Numbered from the stretch's first letter, positions 1-13,899 are shown. The stretch is DNA of 64,000 nucleotides from Arabidopsis thaliana (GCF_000001735.4 NC_003075.7:12587001-12651000); one strand, 5' to 3'. Notes: generated by a model not told the origin, from the sequence alone. Translations and numbers: made by a program.

Positions 1-80
1 ATTCTGCTTTCCTGCTAGGTGCTGAGTGAGCTAAAACGACATTTTGTAGCAAAAGGGAAGGTAGAGAGAGTGATTGTTAC

Positions 81-293
81 TTGGACATAAGCATCGTAGT
101 TGTAAGGATTAGCGGAGAGCTCCGACTCCAAGGTTACAATCTGCTGATTCGACTCGGCTTCATCTTCTGAGTCGGAATCAGAATCGCCGGAATCATCCGA
201 TGAGGGGGGATCAGCTCGGGCAGGGTTTTCGGCTGAAGCGTCTTCCATCTTCTGGTCAGTGTTACTGACGAGTTCAGTGTCATCAGCCATCAT
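81..293 (-). CDS. EMB140: EMB140/SART3-like RNA-binding protein, first exon only (partial)
   Basis: This is the first coding exon, opening with two consecutive Met codons at 293-288 and ending at a GT donor (80-79) after residue 71. The rest of the gene lies beyond the left edge of the window. The peptide is acidic and Ser/Asp-rich (an SDDSGDSDSDSEDEAE stretch) and then enters a segment, SELSANPYNYDAYVQ, that resembles the start of a HAT-type helical repeat. I recognise it as the N terminus of Arabidopsis EMB140, a homologue of SART3/Prp24-type U4/U6 recycling factors with HAT repeats and C-terminal RRMs. Those domains are off-window, so the assignment rests on recall of this N terminus. Reading on past the donor gives a short non-homologous tail that ends in a stop, which supports the splice site. 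Confidence 0.75.
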
Positions 294-322
294 CTTCTCA
301 AGTTTAAGAGTTGGGGATTTCT

Positions 323-336
323 GGGTTTAGGGTTTT
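323..336 (-). promoter_or_regulatory. Telo-box in the EMB140 leader/promoter
   Basis: On the minus strand this reads AAAACCCTAAACCC, a perfect telo-box (AAACCCTAA) about 30-45 bases upstream of the ATG. Telo-boxes near transcription starts are typical of plant genes for translation and RNA processing. That matches the gene's predicted role in splicing. Confidence 0.5.
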
Positions 337-1044
337 AAGCTCCAAATACAACTTTGCAAATAGCAATTCCTCTCAAACACCACTAGTCCTTGCGTCACAT
401 TTAGACCTTTTTATTTCAGTTCATTTCGGAAGATTTTTCACTATTTATTCTTTTTACGTATAGTATTTTATAGGTTTTTGTAAAATCAAAAATAACGAAG
501 ATTACTGTAAAAATATTACAAATTGTTTTTTGGTCAAAATACCACAAATTCAAAAACTATATTCAAAGAGCACATAATATATGTTATCCTTCTTCAAATA
601 CCACAAACTATGAAACTATTAATAAATGAGAAAACTAATAATCCGTTTTATTCCTTATAAATCCAAGTTTCTAAGATTTTCACACATATTAAGCAAACAA
701 ATTAAAATTTGATTACAGATGCATCATTTCAATAGTATTCAATTATTTGTCTTGGAGTATACAATTCATCATTATTAATTAATAAAATGCATAGGAACTT
801 AAAATAATTCTTTTTAAAAAAAATCTATATTTTTAAATAAAATTTTTTTTCTAACACTTGGATTAATTAGGAACACTGTAAATATGTCTTAGCCTCTTAG
901 GATATGAAAACCAATATCTTCAATTAGTTTGTCTTTTATTCCTCTCTGCCATATTACATTTGAAATTCGTTGTTAGTTTATTACTCAAACAAAGTGTTTT
1001 TTTTTTATGGATATGTTGCTATAATTTATAAACGACAAAATTTA
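337..1044. other. AT-rich intergenic spacer
   Basis: Strongly AT-rich sequence between the divergent EMB140 gene and the small gene at 1579. I see no ORF, RNA gene or long repeat in it. The last bases lead into the CACTA-like end described separately. Confidence 0.6.
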
Positions 1045-1231
1045 ACAACGGATATTTCTGTTGTTAATAGCATGTTTTCTTGTAGTGATATATATATATA
1101 TATATATATAAATCATATAGTAACGAATAAGTAATTAGAGACAACAGATATTTCTATTGTTAATAGCATGTTTTCTTGTAGTTGTAGTGAATAAATCACA
1201 GAGTAACGAATAAGTAAAAGTTGTCTCTAAT
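1042..1231. mobile_element. Relic CACTA (EnSpm)-type transposon end, duplicated
   Basis: Two neighbouring copies (about 1045-1136 and 1141-1219) share a block reading GATATTTCTGTTGTTAATAG followed by CATGTTTTCTTGTAGTG. The minus-strand form CACTACAAGAAAACATG matches the terminal inverted repeat typical of plant CACTA/EnSpm elements. Copy 1 also holds a subterminal hairpin, TTAACAAC (1042-1049) with GTTGTTAA (1060-1067). The second copy is bracketed by TTAGAGACAAC (1135-1145) and GTTGTCTCTAA (1219-1229). A TA microsatellite (about 1088-1110) interrupts copy 1. No transposase and no opposite terminus are visible, so this is a solo end or a decayed non-autonomous copy. The family assignment is from motif recall. 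Confidence 0.4.
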
Positions 1232-1484
1232 CTACACTATTATTGAGTAATTGACTATTGAGCAGCTAGCATAACGTAAATCTTTTCACCTGTTTGTCTC
1301 CCAATTATTTTATTTTAACACATTTTTGAGACACCAAGTATGAATGCTATATGTAATGCCAAACATTTGCCAGACAAGTGCACATGCCCTGTGTTAAAAA
1401 CGTTGCTTACAATCTCCACCAGCTGTAATATTGTGCGGATCTCATTCTGATAAAAATTACTCTATTCATGAACCTCTCGACACA

Positions 1485-1497
1485 TTTATATATATAT
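1485..1497 (+). promoter_or_regulatory. TATA box of the small basic protein gene
   Basis: TTTATATATATAT lies about 80-95 bases upstream of the ATG at 1579. A GA-rich leader (AAGAAGAAGAAGAAG type, 1547-1571) follows it, as in many Arabidopsis 5' UTRs. Confidence 0.55.
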
Positions 1498-1578
1498 GCG
1501 ATACTACTATAGCTTAGAAGTCCATTCACTATCAAAACATATATCAGAAGAAGAAGAAGAAGAAAGAGAGAACAAATC

Positions 1579-1959
1579 ATGAGTGGCTATTCCAAGATGG
1601 ATTCAACAGACCAGAAACTTGAGCCGGACCACCCGGTGGTCGATCCTCAGATTCAGAAGCCCGATCTTGAACCTGCTGAAATGAAACCGAAGCTGAGCAG
1701 GAACAGGTCAGTGTCTGCATCAGCACAAGCGGTTCCTTCACCAATAAAGATGTCTATGAGAAGATCTTCGTCTGTCTCTGAACGCTACTGTAGAATCTAT
1801 GACCAGAGCTCTGCCACGACTTGGCCGCTTCCTTTCCATGAAGGAGATGAAGACGAAGATGATGATGATAAAGAGAAGGTGCACAAGAAGAAGAAGAGCA
1901 ACAACTTCAAGAAAAAAGCATTCGTAAAGGCTTGTAAGCGTTTTTTTGGGATCTCGTGA
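1579..1959 (+). CDS. AT4G24275: Small basic plant protein of unknown function (AT4G24275-like)
   Basis: Single-exon ORF of 126 aa with a good TATA box and GA-rich leader just upstream. The N-terminal third is Pro/Glu-rich. The middle is Ser-rich, with two RSxS motifs (NRSVSAS and RRSSSVSE) that look like basophilic kinase sites. These are followed by CRIYDQSSATTWPLPFHEG, an acidic run (EDEDDDDKEK) and a Lys-rich run (KKKKSNNFKKKAF). It ends with ACKRFFGIS. A Ser-rich/acidic/basic layout closing in a short hydrophobic-aromatic tail recurs in small uncharacterised plant proteins. No enzymatic domain, signal peptide or membrane segment is visible. The Lys-rich run could be a nuclear localisation signal, which is inference. 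The locus name is from synteny recall. Confidence 0.7.
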   Translation: MSGYSKMDSTDQKLEPDHPVVDPQIQKPDLEPAEMKPKLSRNRSVSASAQAVPSPIKMSMRRSSSVSERYCRIYDQSSATTWPLPFHEGDEDEDDDDKEKVHKKKKSNNFKKKAFVKACKRFFGIS

Positions 1960-2913
1960 AACCAGTTTTTGTTTCCTCTACCTCCATATCTATCATATAA
2001 TAGATCTCATTGTTATTTTCGATTAGAGTCCATCTTTTTCATGAAACGTTTAATACAAGAAATTTTTCTTTATAGTTTTATCGATCGCTTTGTGTATTGG
2101 ATCAGTGGTTTAACGTATTTTGCATTCTTGATGACTAGTGAGATGTGATATATTACACGATTTAGATTTTCTTTTATGTATCTTTTACTGAAAGTCACAA
2201 CCCACTTACTTCTATAACTATAGTAGTAGTAGACCCATTGTGGTTTGTGCGTCTGAATCCGTCGAAAGATAACAAAGAAAGAAAACTGTGTAAAGATAGA
2301 ATTTAACAAATTATCATACAAGCAATAAGATGAATAAACTAAATATTACTTTATTTGGAAGATGATGAGGATCCTTGACTCCAAGATTGTCCTTTTGTGT
2401 AAAACTCGAGAGAGAGTCGTCCAGCCCAATGCACTTGCACATGGAGTTCGAATTTATTTATTTTTATTCGAATTTATTTGGTAACTCTTTGGTCCATGAA
2501 CTTTGAGGTATATACAGTAATTAGGGATAATACCCATAATCAAAAGACAAGTTTATGACAAAAATGTCGCCACCGCATTTACCAACAAGTATTCCAAGAG
2601 TTAAAAAAAAGTCTATTGCTATTGTCTCAGACATCAAACTGGATCGGTAGTGTAAACTATGTCTATATGAACAAAAACGGTCGTATAAAGGTTCTAGCAA
2701 ACAACCCATCAAATACCATCATCATTTCTCTTTCTTGGTTGGTTCACCCAAAACGTACCTCAAAATCTCAAGCTAAGTGATCCGTGGCATTTGAGAGGTT
2801 TAAGAGATGGTGGGCTTTAGTGAAAAGTGTAGATGTTTCTCACCACAAGTCTCTAGTAATGGGTGTCAAACTCACAAACACTTGTTGGCCTATTGAAGCC
2901 CATCCATCTTCTC
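1960..2913. other. Spacer and cpHsc70-1 promoter region
   Basis: 3' flank of the small gene followed by the upstream region of cpHsc70-1. I see no further gene. The ORFs here are short and unlike any protein I know. The last 100-200 bases become pyrimidine-rich, as expected for a promoter and 5' leader. Confidence 0.55.
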
Positions 2914-2926
2914 TTCTCGAAACTTC
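2914..2926 (+). promoter_or_regulatory. Perfect three-unit heat-shock element
   Basis: TTCTCGAAACTTC is a perfect TTCnnGAAnnTTC array, the binding site of a heat-shock factor trimer. It lies 168-180 bases upstream of the cpHsc70-1 ATG, which is proximal promoter distance. The motif is seen directly; HSF control is the known role of such sites. Confidence 0.65.
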
Positions 2927-3093
2927 AAGTGGGGTCCACAATTTCTCTCCCTCTTTCTCCCACCTTCCTCTTATCTTCTCTGCCTTCTATATCTCTTCCT
3001 CCTACTTTCCCTTAGGGTTTTTCAGCTTCAAACCCTCCTTGCACTCTCCGCTTCCCTCCGTTACCTTTACTTCTCTATTGCTTAGCTCGAAAA

Positions 3094-6437
<3,344 letters not shown>

Positions 6438-7855
6438 GAAAACAAACTAGGAAGGCTTTGGAATTCATACATGGGATGCGATGGGAGAGACAAATGATTT
6501 TGTAGGTTGGATTTGAGAACACAAATGAATTTAAGCAATGCTTGTGGACAACATTTATTTGTCGTTAGAAGGAAGCAGTGTGGTTACAGAGGATGATGTT
6601 TAATACATAATAATATGCAAGCCTTCTCTTACACGGTACTTGCGGATACACACAAAATGTACAAAGTGGGGGCTTTTGAAGCAATCCTCCGCAATTATAG
6701 TGACTCAAACCTTAAAATGCTTTTGGTCATTAACTTTGTACTTTTTTTGGTATCCAATTATAGCGACTCAATCAATCTGAGACTATCCAACGCAATTTTA
6801 GTATCCAATGCACAACGACGTATGCTTTATCTACCAAATCTTATATGATTTTGGAATGTTTATCAAAATGCGTTGATTGCTTATTTATCTTTTCTAAATT
6901 CTGGCCAATAGTTAAAATTGTCACATCGTGTTAGTGAAGAGATCTCTCTTTGAAATGCTCGAAGTTTTGTTTCGAGCAAGAAAAATATTTTTTGTCGTTG
7001 TTATGGGTTCTTTGTTTTCTACTAAAATCCCTTCAGACAGAAGAAAAAAACATAAATTAAATCCCAGCGAAGCATATGTAATAATGTAACAACAATAAAA
7101 TGTAATAAAATAAAAAAGTAACAACAGGCTGTCAAAATGATAAACAAATAACAACGGAGGAAGAGTAAAGTGGGGAAGAAGATCAATGGGCCCACACACA
7201 ATTCCCAATTCTTTGACCAATAGTTGACTTTTCTTCCTCGAGTCTTTTTAACTCGCTTCACCTGTTACCATCTACCTTCTTACATTATTATTACTTACTC
7301 TCTTAATCACTTTTGATTAACAAAACTAATTTACCATTGAGGGTTTTCTTCTTCCTTCTTCTTCATCCTCTTTGCTGCTATGATTGAGCTCCATGGATCT
7401 GCAATCATAGTTCTTCGATTTAGGATTCGTTTAGATCGCGGTTTTTGAGCTCGGTTGGTGAAGACATATGCTTGAAAACGTACTTTAAGCTCCAACTTCG
7501 TCTATTTACAATATTCCTTTATTACTTTCATATTCTTCTTTCAAAGTCTTTAAGGGTTATTTTGCAGTCTTTCTATTTGACTTTTGCGCTTTTATTGAAT
7601 TGATTTTATATGGTGACATTTTGGACTTGGTCTTCTGTTCAAGATTCCTAGGTCATCTAGCTTCAGTTTTTGGTCTATATTTAGAAACTATGATTTCGAT
7701 TGAGATCTTATTGGTCAGATTCACACTTTGTGTCAGCAATTCTCAGAAATATCTAAAGTGGTGACTTTTGATTGTTTTTGTGTGTTGTTGATTCTGGGCT
7801 CTAATTCTCTTTCTTTGATTTTGGTCTGGCCAACAGAGAAGTCTTGTACTGAAGC
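6438..7855. other. Spacer and long 5' leader of the MACPF gene
   Basis: Roughly 6440-7250 is AT-rich spacer with no convincing gene. From about 7330 the sequence looks like a transcribed leader (CTTCTTCCTTCTTCTTCATC). It probably contains a 5' UTR intron ending near CCAACAG at 7836, because several ATG triplets lie between 7380 and 7855 and a splice would remove most of them. The exact donor cannot be fixed by eye. Confidence 0.4.
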
Positions 7856-10815
7856 ATGGCTCTTCGGCTACCAGCTTCTAAAGCAGCTGAAGTTGCGATT
7901 GGATCTATTGGCTGTGGTTATGATCTAGCTATTGATTTACGGTTGAAGTATTGCAAAGGAGGTTCCAAAGATTCTAGATTACTTGACATTAAAGAAGGTG
8001 ATGATAATTGTGAGATTGTTTTACCTGGTGGAATCTCCATTCCTAATGTTTCCAAGTCTATCAAATGCGATAAAGGGGAGCGTATGCGGTTTAGGTCCGA
8101 TATTCTTCCTTTCCAACAGGTAACTTTTCGTTGAAAAGTATTGGTTTGTGTTGTTGTAGGTTTTGAGTGGATAAGATCGCCATCTGTTGAAGCCTTTATC
8201 TAGTTTCCTTGTACATTGTTCTAGAGAGTAAATTTCCTTCATAGCATTTTGGATGCCTTAGTTATTAACATTTTGTTAACATTTTTCTTATGGTTTGCTA
8301 GATGGCAGAGCAGTTCAACCAGGAACTATCTTTGGCTGGGAAAATCCCGTCAGGTCTCTTCAATGCCATGTTTGAATTCTCGAGCTGTTGGCAGAAAGAC
8401 GCAGCCTACACCAAAAACCTTGCTTTTGATGGGGTTTTCATCTCATTATACTCGGTGGCTTTGGACAAATCTCAAGTGTTACTCCGTGAGCATGTTAAGC
8501 AGGCTGTTCCATCAACATGGGACCCTGCTGCATTGGCAAGGTGATGTTCTGTCTTCATAATAGGATTGTATGTATGTAAAGTCTATGGAAAGTTACTTAC
8601 ATCTGCATATTTTTCTGTGAAATTGTTCGATGGTCGTTTCCTTGGCCCAATGTCTTTTCACTGGATGAAATTGTTTTTGTATGACTTAAGAATTACGTCT
8701 TACTTGTTGTAGGCGTTGTTTCATTAGTAATATTTCTTCAGTAATTGGAGGGTTTATGACTAACACTTAGTCAAATGTTTCTTTACCAGGTTTATAGATA
8801 TTTATGGGACGCATATAATTGTTAGTGTTAAGATGGGAGGAAAAGATGTGATTTATGCAAAACAACAACACTCCTCAAAACTTCAGCCTGAGGATCTGCA
8901 GAAAAGGTTAAAAGAGGTGGCAGATAAGAGGTTCGTGGAAGCTAGCGTAGTGCATAATACGGGTTCAGAAAGAGTACAAGCAAGTAGTAAGGTCTGTGAA
9001 ATAGTTATTATTATTTTTGTTTCCCATCATCAAAACTTTCTTGTTTGTGCATGTCATAAATGTTTTGGCTATTTGACATATAGAAGAATTTCTACTAACA
9101 ATCTAGTGTTTCGACTCTTAAGTCTGTAATTCCTGTCTTTTATTCCTGGTTTCAGGTGGAAACAAAGGAGCAACGCCTGAGATTTGCAGATACCAGTTCT
9201 TTGGGCTCTTATGCAAATAAGGAGGTAATTTCTATTGGTACCATAGCTTATCATAAAGACATGTAATCTGTGTGTTAGCTTCTTTTCTCAGGAGTTACAT
9301 GTTTTTTGTAGGACTATGTCTTCATGTGCAAGAGGCGAGGTGGAAACGATAACAGAAATCTAATGCATAATGAATGGCTGCAAACAGTTCAGATGGAGCC
9401 TGATGTTATCTCCATGTCTTTTATTCCAATTACGTCTTTGCTTAATGGAGTTCCAGGAAGTGGATTCTTAAGCCATGCCATAAATCTGTATCTAAGATGT
9501 AAGCCTATAAATCATTTGCGCTTTGTGCATTTCTTTCTGGAGTTATTCTTCATACTAGTGGTTTCTTTTACCTTTAGATTAGAAGTTTGATATAGGTAAA
9601 ATTAGAATAGTATAATCCCAAATCTTGCGTAATCTCCAAGTCCAGCTGGGTAGTTAGGTTGATACATAGGAGCATAACTTGAAAATTATAGTATTTTTAT
9701 AAGTCGAAGATGATTTTTTCTGCCATCTGTTATATGATCCGCGTAAGATGAACATACTATAAACGAAAAGCCTTGGGTTAACAATCCAACATTAACTGAG
9801 ATTTGTAGATAAGCCACCAATTGAAGAGCTGCATCAGTTTCTCGAGTTTCAGCTACCAAGGCAGTGGGCACCCGTTTTTAGTGAACTTCCTCTTGGTCCG
9901 CAACGAAAGCAACAAAGTTGTGCGTCTCTGCAATTCAGTTTCTTTGGACCTAAGCTATACGTGAATACCACTCCGGTATGGGTTTGTTTCATCCCTGAAT
10001 ATGTAGCTTGCTGATGCAGGTTTATTTGGTCAGTCAAGTCTGATCTCATTAACCCTGTGTGGTTAGATTTTGTTTAAAGTCCTCCAGTCCTGAGATGCTC
10101 GTTCTCGTTTGTCTGGTTTCAGGTTGATGTTGGTAAGAGGCCAATCACTGGCATGCGGCTCTACCTAGAGGGTAGAAGAAGCAACCGTTTGGCAATTCAT
10201 TTGCAACACCTTTCCTCTCTTCCCAAGATATATCAGCTCGAAGACGATCTAAATAGAAGTATCCGGCAAGAGTCTCATGACCGTCGATACTATGAGAAAG
10301 TAAACTGGAAGAACTACTCTCACGTCTGCACAGAGCCTGTCGAATCAGATGATGATCTTTCTGTAGTAACAGGTGCGCAGCTTCATGTAGAGAGCCACGG
10401 ATTCAAGAACGTGCTCTTCTTGCGCCTTTGTTTCTCTAGAGTTGTGGGAGCAACACTGGTAAAGAATTCTGAATGGGATGAAGCGGTAGGCTTTGCTCCA
10501 AAATCAGGACTCATCTCAACGCTAATAAGCCATCACTTCACTGCAGCACAAAAACCACCACCACGACCTGCAGACGTGAATATAAATTCGGCTATATATC
10601 CTGGTGGACCACCAGTACCCACGCAAGCTCCAAAACTTTTGAAATTTGTGGATACAAGTGAGATGACAAGAGGGCCGCAAGAATCACCCGGGTATTGGGT
10701 TGTATCGGGTGCAAGATTATTGGTGGAGAAAGGCAAAATCTCATTGAAGGTGAAGTATTCTCTATTTACTCCAATATTGGGAGATGAAGTGATCGAGGAA
10801 GCCTATGAAGGTTAA
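7856..10815 (+). CDS. AT4G24290: MACPF-domain protein (CAD1/NSL1 family)
   Basis: Seven exons: 7856-8119, 8302-8540, 8790-8991, 9156-9224, 9312-9498, 9809-9975 and 10123-10815, giving 606 aa. The membrane attack complex/perforin signature is YGTHIIVSVKMGG (residues 173-185), matching Y-G-T-H-x6-G-G. Plant MACPF proteins form a four-member family. The well-studied members CAD1 and NSL1 restrain salicylate-dependent cell death, and this locus is one of the less studied paralogues. No signal peptide or transmembrane helix is apparent, as in other plant members. The C-terminal half (from about residue 320) is the conserved plant-specific region, including TGAQLHVESHGFKNVLFLRL and PGYWVVSGARLLVEKGKI. 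Pore formation is known for animal relatives but not established for plant ones. Confidence 0.93.
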
Positions 10816-12078
10816 GAGAAAATGGTGGTGGTGTGGCTCAGAGACAATGAGAGAAAATAGGATGAGTGGTATGTTTATGTCTGTACGTGTACATTCTTAA
10901 GGTTTTGTCGTTTGTAATGTTAATGGTGTGGATGTCTAATATGCCACTGTAAAACTTATATACACGAGAAGTTGGGATCGTGGATATCAAATTTATGGGT
11001 TTGAATAGTGACATTGACAAGTTTTGGTACAGCAAAAGAAAAATACAACAAGAAGAACTTAGTAAATATATAAATCAGATCAGCAGGTAGATTTAATCAA
11101 GTTTTTCTGTTTATAAATTTATCCCTTGAGGAGATTATAATGGAACAAAGTTTTTCTAGTCCTTATGTGGCCAAGCTCACAATTTTCCTCAACCATTTAA
11201 AACAAAAAAAAATTCTAATCCCTATTACCAAACACTTTTATTTCCAAGTATTTAAATATTATTTCTGTTTATTTTCTTAACTCAATTGTCAAACACACAA
11301 AAGTTTTTTAATATGTAAAGTTACCATATTTAAATATTTCGAATTTTTATAACCAAATATAGATATTTTGAATATATATTATATTAAAATGCATCGTTTT
11401 GTTATAATTGAAATAATCACTAAATTATATGACTAACAATTGTATCACTTTTTACTTGGCATTCCATTTATACATAAATTAATAGAAAGATGATTAAATA
11501 AATTATTTTTAGCATTTACAACTAATTATAAAAGAGATTATGAAATCTCTATGTTATCTAATTAGAATATTTATCTAAATAAACAAACCATTATATGAAT
11601 TCATACATTTAAAACAACAAAATACTTTTTTTTGGTAATAATAACAGTTATAGTTAAATTCCAATACTAAGATTTGGCAAGTCTTCAAAATATATTCAAA
11701 CTCAAAAATTTTATATTGTTTCACTAACTATCCATCTATAGACTATAATGCATACATTAAATATATTAATCTTAACAGAACAAAATTTTCAATTAATTTT
11801 GAATATATTATGCACGAGTCGTTACCTAGTACCAAATGAACTATGTGTTATTTTTCAACAAAGAGAAGTTTGTGTATTTTTTGGATAAAAGAGAAGTTTA
11901 TGTTAAGAAGTTGAATTAAAGAAAACTGATCTCGAAAGCTCCTCCCCAAATAATGATGAGGAATCAAAATGGGCATCACTCAAACAGCTGCATATCGAAC
12001 TCTGCTTGAAGACTGCTGGTTCTGGTGTAAGACGAGGAGTGGAGGGAGGAGAGACAATTTTTTCCAGTCTTATCACAG
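10816..12078. other. AT-rich intergenic spacer
   Basis: Very AT-rich region between the MACPF gene and the separase-like fragment. From about 11060 to 11900 it is almost free of ORFs, and I see no terminal repeats or RNA gene. From about 11940 the base composition rises towards coding-like values. Confidence 0.5.
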
Positions 12079-12198
12079 TCTAACGATGATGCCAAAAAGA
12101 AAGGCTATGCACTTAAGATGCGCCAAGATCCTCCGGAACTAGGAGAACACTACGGTGATATAAAAATAAAGGCGACAGATGGTTATGAAGGCTTATGA
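12079..12198 (+). pseudogene. Short coding-like relic of unknown origin
   Basis: A 39-codon open stretch has normal plant coding composition in an otherwise AT-rich desert. It reads SNDDAKKKGYALKMRQDPPE, then LGEHYGDIKIKATDGYEGL and a stop. There is no ATG-initiated frame of useful length and no visible partner exon. It may be the last exon of a decayed gene copy or chance. I do not recognise the protein. Confidence 0.25.
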
Positions 12199-12650
12199 GC
12201 TGGCATACTTCTCTGATTTTTTTTTATATTGGTTTTAGCACGAGAGTTTGTTAGGGTATATTGGGTAAGCATGAATGTATAACAGTAAGTGAACCTAAAA
12301 GCAATAAAAAAAACTCTTGGGATAACATTCAAGATGAAGTAAATTGAGTTTTTTTTGTTAAGATGATAGCATCTACATTCAAAATGTGTTAATACTCCAT
12401 GAATAATAATACCAAGTTTAATTTTCTGGAGCTCATGTTTTATCTAAAGAGAACGATGCGCATGACATTCACCTAAAAAAACTTTGGACTAAGTCAAGAA
12501 GCTTCGACCAATTTGCTTTAGGTTCAACCTGAGAGAGAATAAGCTATGAGAGTTTCAACATAGCAGAGCAGTGAGTGCCACAAGAAACATAATAATGCCC
12601 TAGAAACATCTAATGACTGACTAATCTGGACACGAGACTTTTGCACATAC

Positions 12651-13585
12651 CTGGAATTCACCTGCCACAAATTTCAACACAGACATCATAATTTTAAGAT
12701 TTAGTGATGTTTTTGCCTCCTTGGACGGAAACAGTAAAGAAAGTACCTGGCGGGAGAACTGGATACAAAACAAGACAGTCAAGGCGTACGAGAGAGAGAG
12801 ACAGAGACAGAGCCACAGAAGGACATGTAAACTTGGGAAAGTCACCTTATAAAAATGACATTTTGGCAACGGGGATACAGAATATTCCTCTAGTGTAGAG
12901 ATGCAAAAAGAATGCACAAAAGCCTCATCGAAACGCTCTGCTTCTCTAATTACCGAGAGAGCACACTCTCCCATATCTGACAAGACCAGCTTGAGAAACT
13001 TATGGTGTTCATTGGCATCCAAATACCTAGAAAAAAAAGAAGAAGAAGAAGTGAAACTTGTTGACTTGTACAGCAAGGGAAGCATAAGTCTCACGGTTTT
13101 ATTTACCTTAGCCAGGGTTTTAGCCCTTGTAGAAGAGAAATGCCCCTCAAGTATTGGAGATCGTTCATATCCCGCGACATTGCTACAGACCTGACGATGG
13201 ACGCCACAACCATGAGTTGGACTCTTGCCAGTTTAGCTCCTCCAAATTCGGGATCTGGTAAAAACGGTACACCTTTGGACTCGGGTTCTCTAACTCTAAA
13301 ACCATCGTCGTAGGCGGGTCCTTTAAGGTGGTCAAGGACTCTAAAACCATCGTTGTAGGCGTGAGTGAACCAACCCCAGGCCTGGTAACAGTGAATCAGC
13401 CCGACTCTCTGAAGCTGGACGGCTAGAGGATCGTAGGAGACCAATTCGCAGCATTCCAAACAGAAATCATACGCGCGGAACAAATCCCTAGGGGATCCTT
13501 GGGTGAGGCGTTTATGCAGGAAACACACGGATTTGATGATGAAGGGGATGAATTGCTGCGAGATGGATCCAACGGGAGACCTTTT
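12651..13585 (-). pseudogene. Separase-like N-terminal fragment
   Basis: Minus-strand exons at 13585-13107, 13026-12879 and probably about 12754-12651 read through intact GT-AG junctions. Exon A resembles the N-terminal helical region of plant separase as I recall it: QQFIPFIIKSVCFLHKRL, AYDFCLECCELVSYDPLAVQ, LQRVGLIHCYQAWGWF, and SLLQGLKPWLR at its end. Exon B continues YLDANEHHKFLKLVLSDMGE and FVHSFCISTLEEYS, matching the next separase segment, and exon C gives VLSLLFPSKEAK. The frame is open across the first two junctions. However, an in-frame stop precedes exon A at 13588-13586, no ATG leads it, and the C-terminal peptidase domain is absent. It therefore looks like a truncated duplicate. 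Exon A also contains a duplicated YxDGFRV unit. Confidence 0.6.
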
Positions 13586-13766
13586 TTAGTGGAATTAGGT
13601 TTACTTTTTTAGTTCCCACCAAAGAGTGCGAATCTCTTTAAAGTTAACGTAACATGCAAATCGATTTTAAAGTTTTTTGTTTAAAGTTGGAGACGAGTAA
13701 GAACGAGAGTAATATATAATCAACTTTGAAAGTCTCAACTCTCAAGAAGGAATCAAAAGAGACCCA

Positions 13767-13802
13767 TTGACTTCTCAAAAGTCAAAACATTGATCACGTC
13801 AA
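13767..13802 (+). promoter_or_regulatory. Cluster of three W-box cores upstream of DMP3
   Basis: TTGAC at 13767-13771, GTCAA at 13781-13785 and GTCAA at 13798-13802. The first two form an inverted pair (TTGACTTCTCAAAAGTCAA). They sit about 40-75 bases upstream of the TATA box. W-boxes are the binding sites of WRKY factors, which would fit stress or senescence control. Confidence 0.45.
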
Positions 13803-13839
13803 CAACCATCTTCTACACTTAATCGCACGTTCTTCTTGG

Positions 13840-13848
13840 TATATATTA
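13840..13848 (+). promoter_or_regulatory. TATA box of DMP3
   Basis: TATATATTA lies about 52-60 bases upstream of the DMP3 ATG, between the W-box cluster and the start codon. Confidence 0.5.
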
Positions 13849-13899
13849 TGATCATAATCATCCATTAATTCTCGAAACAAATAAGAAAAACGAAAGAAT

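Larger units (their letters stand above)
13586..13899. other. DMP3 promoter and leader
   Basis: About 310 bases between the separase-like fragment and the DMP3 ATG. It holds a W-box cluster and a TATA box, listed separately. No ORF of interest. Confidence 0.5.

Noticed and set aside
1088-1110. TA microsatellite considered as a functional promoter element
   Set aside because: It lies about 470 bases from the ATG and interrupts the CACTA-like repeat. The nearer TATA run at 1485 is the better candidate.
7022-7261. Overlapping minus-strand ORFs of 79 and 99 aa
   Set aside because: Hydrophobic Phe/Leu-rich translation of AT-rich promoter DNA, with no start context or homologue.
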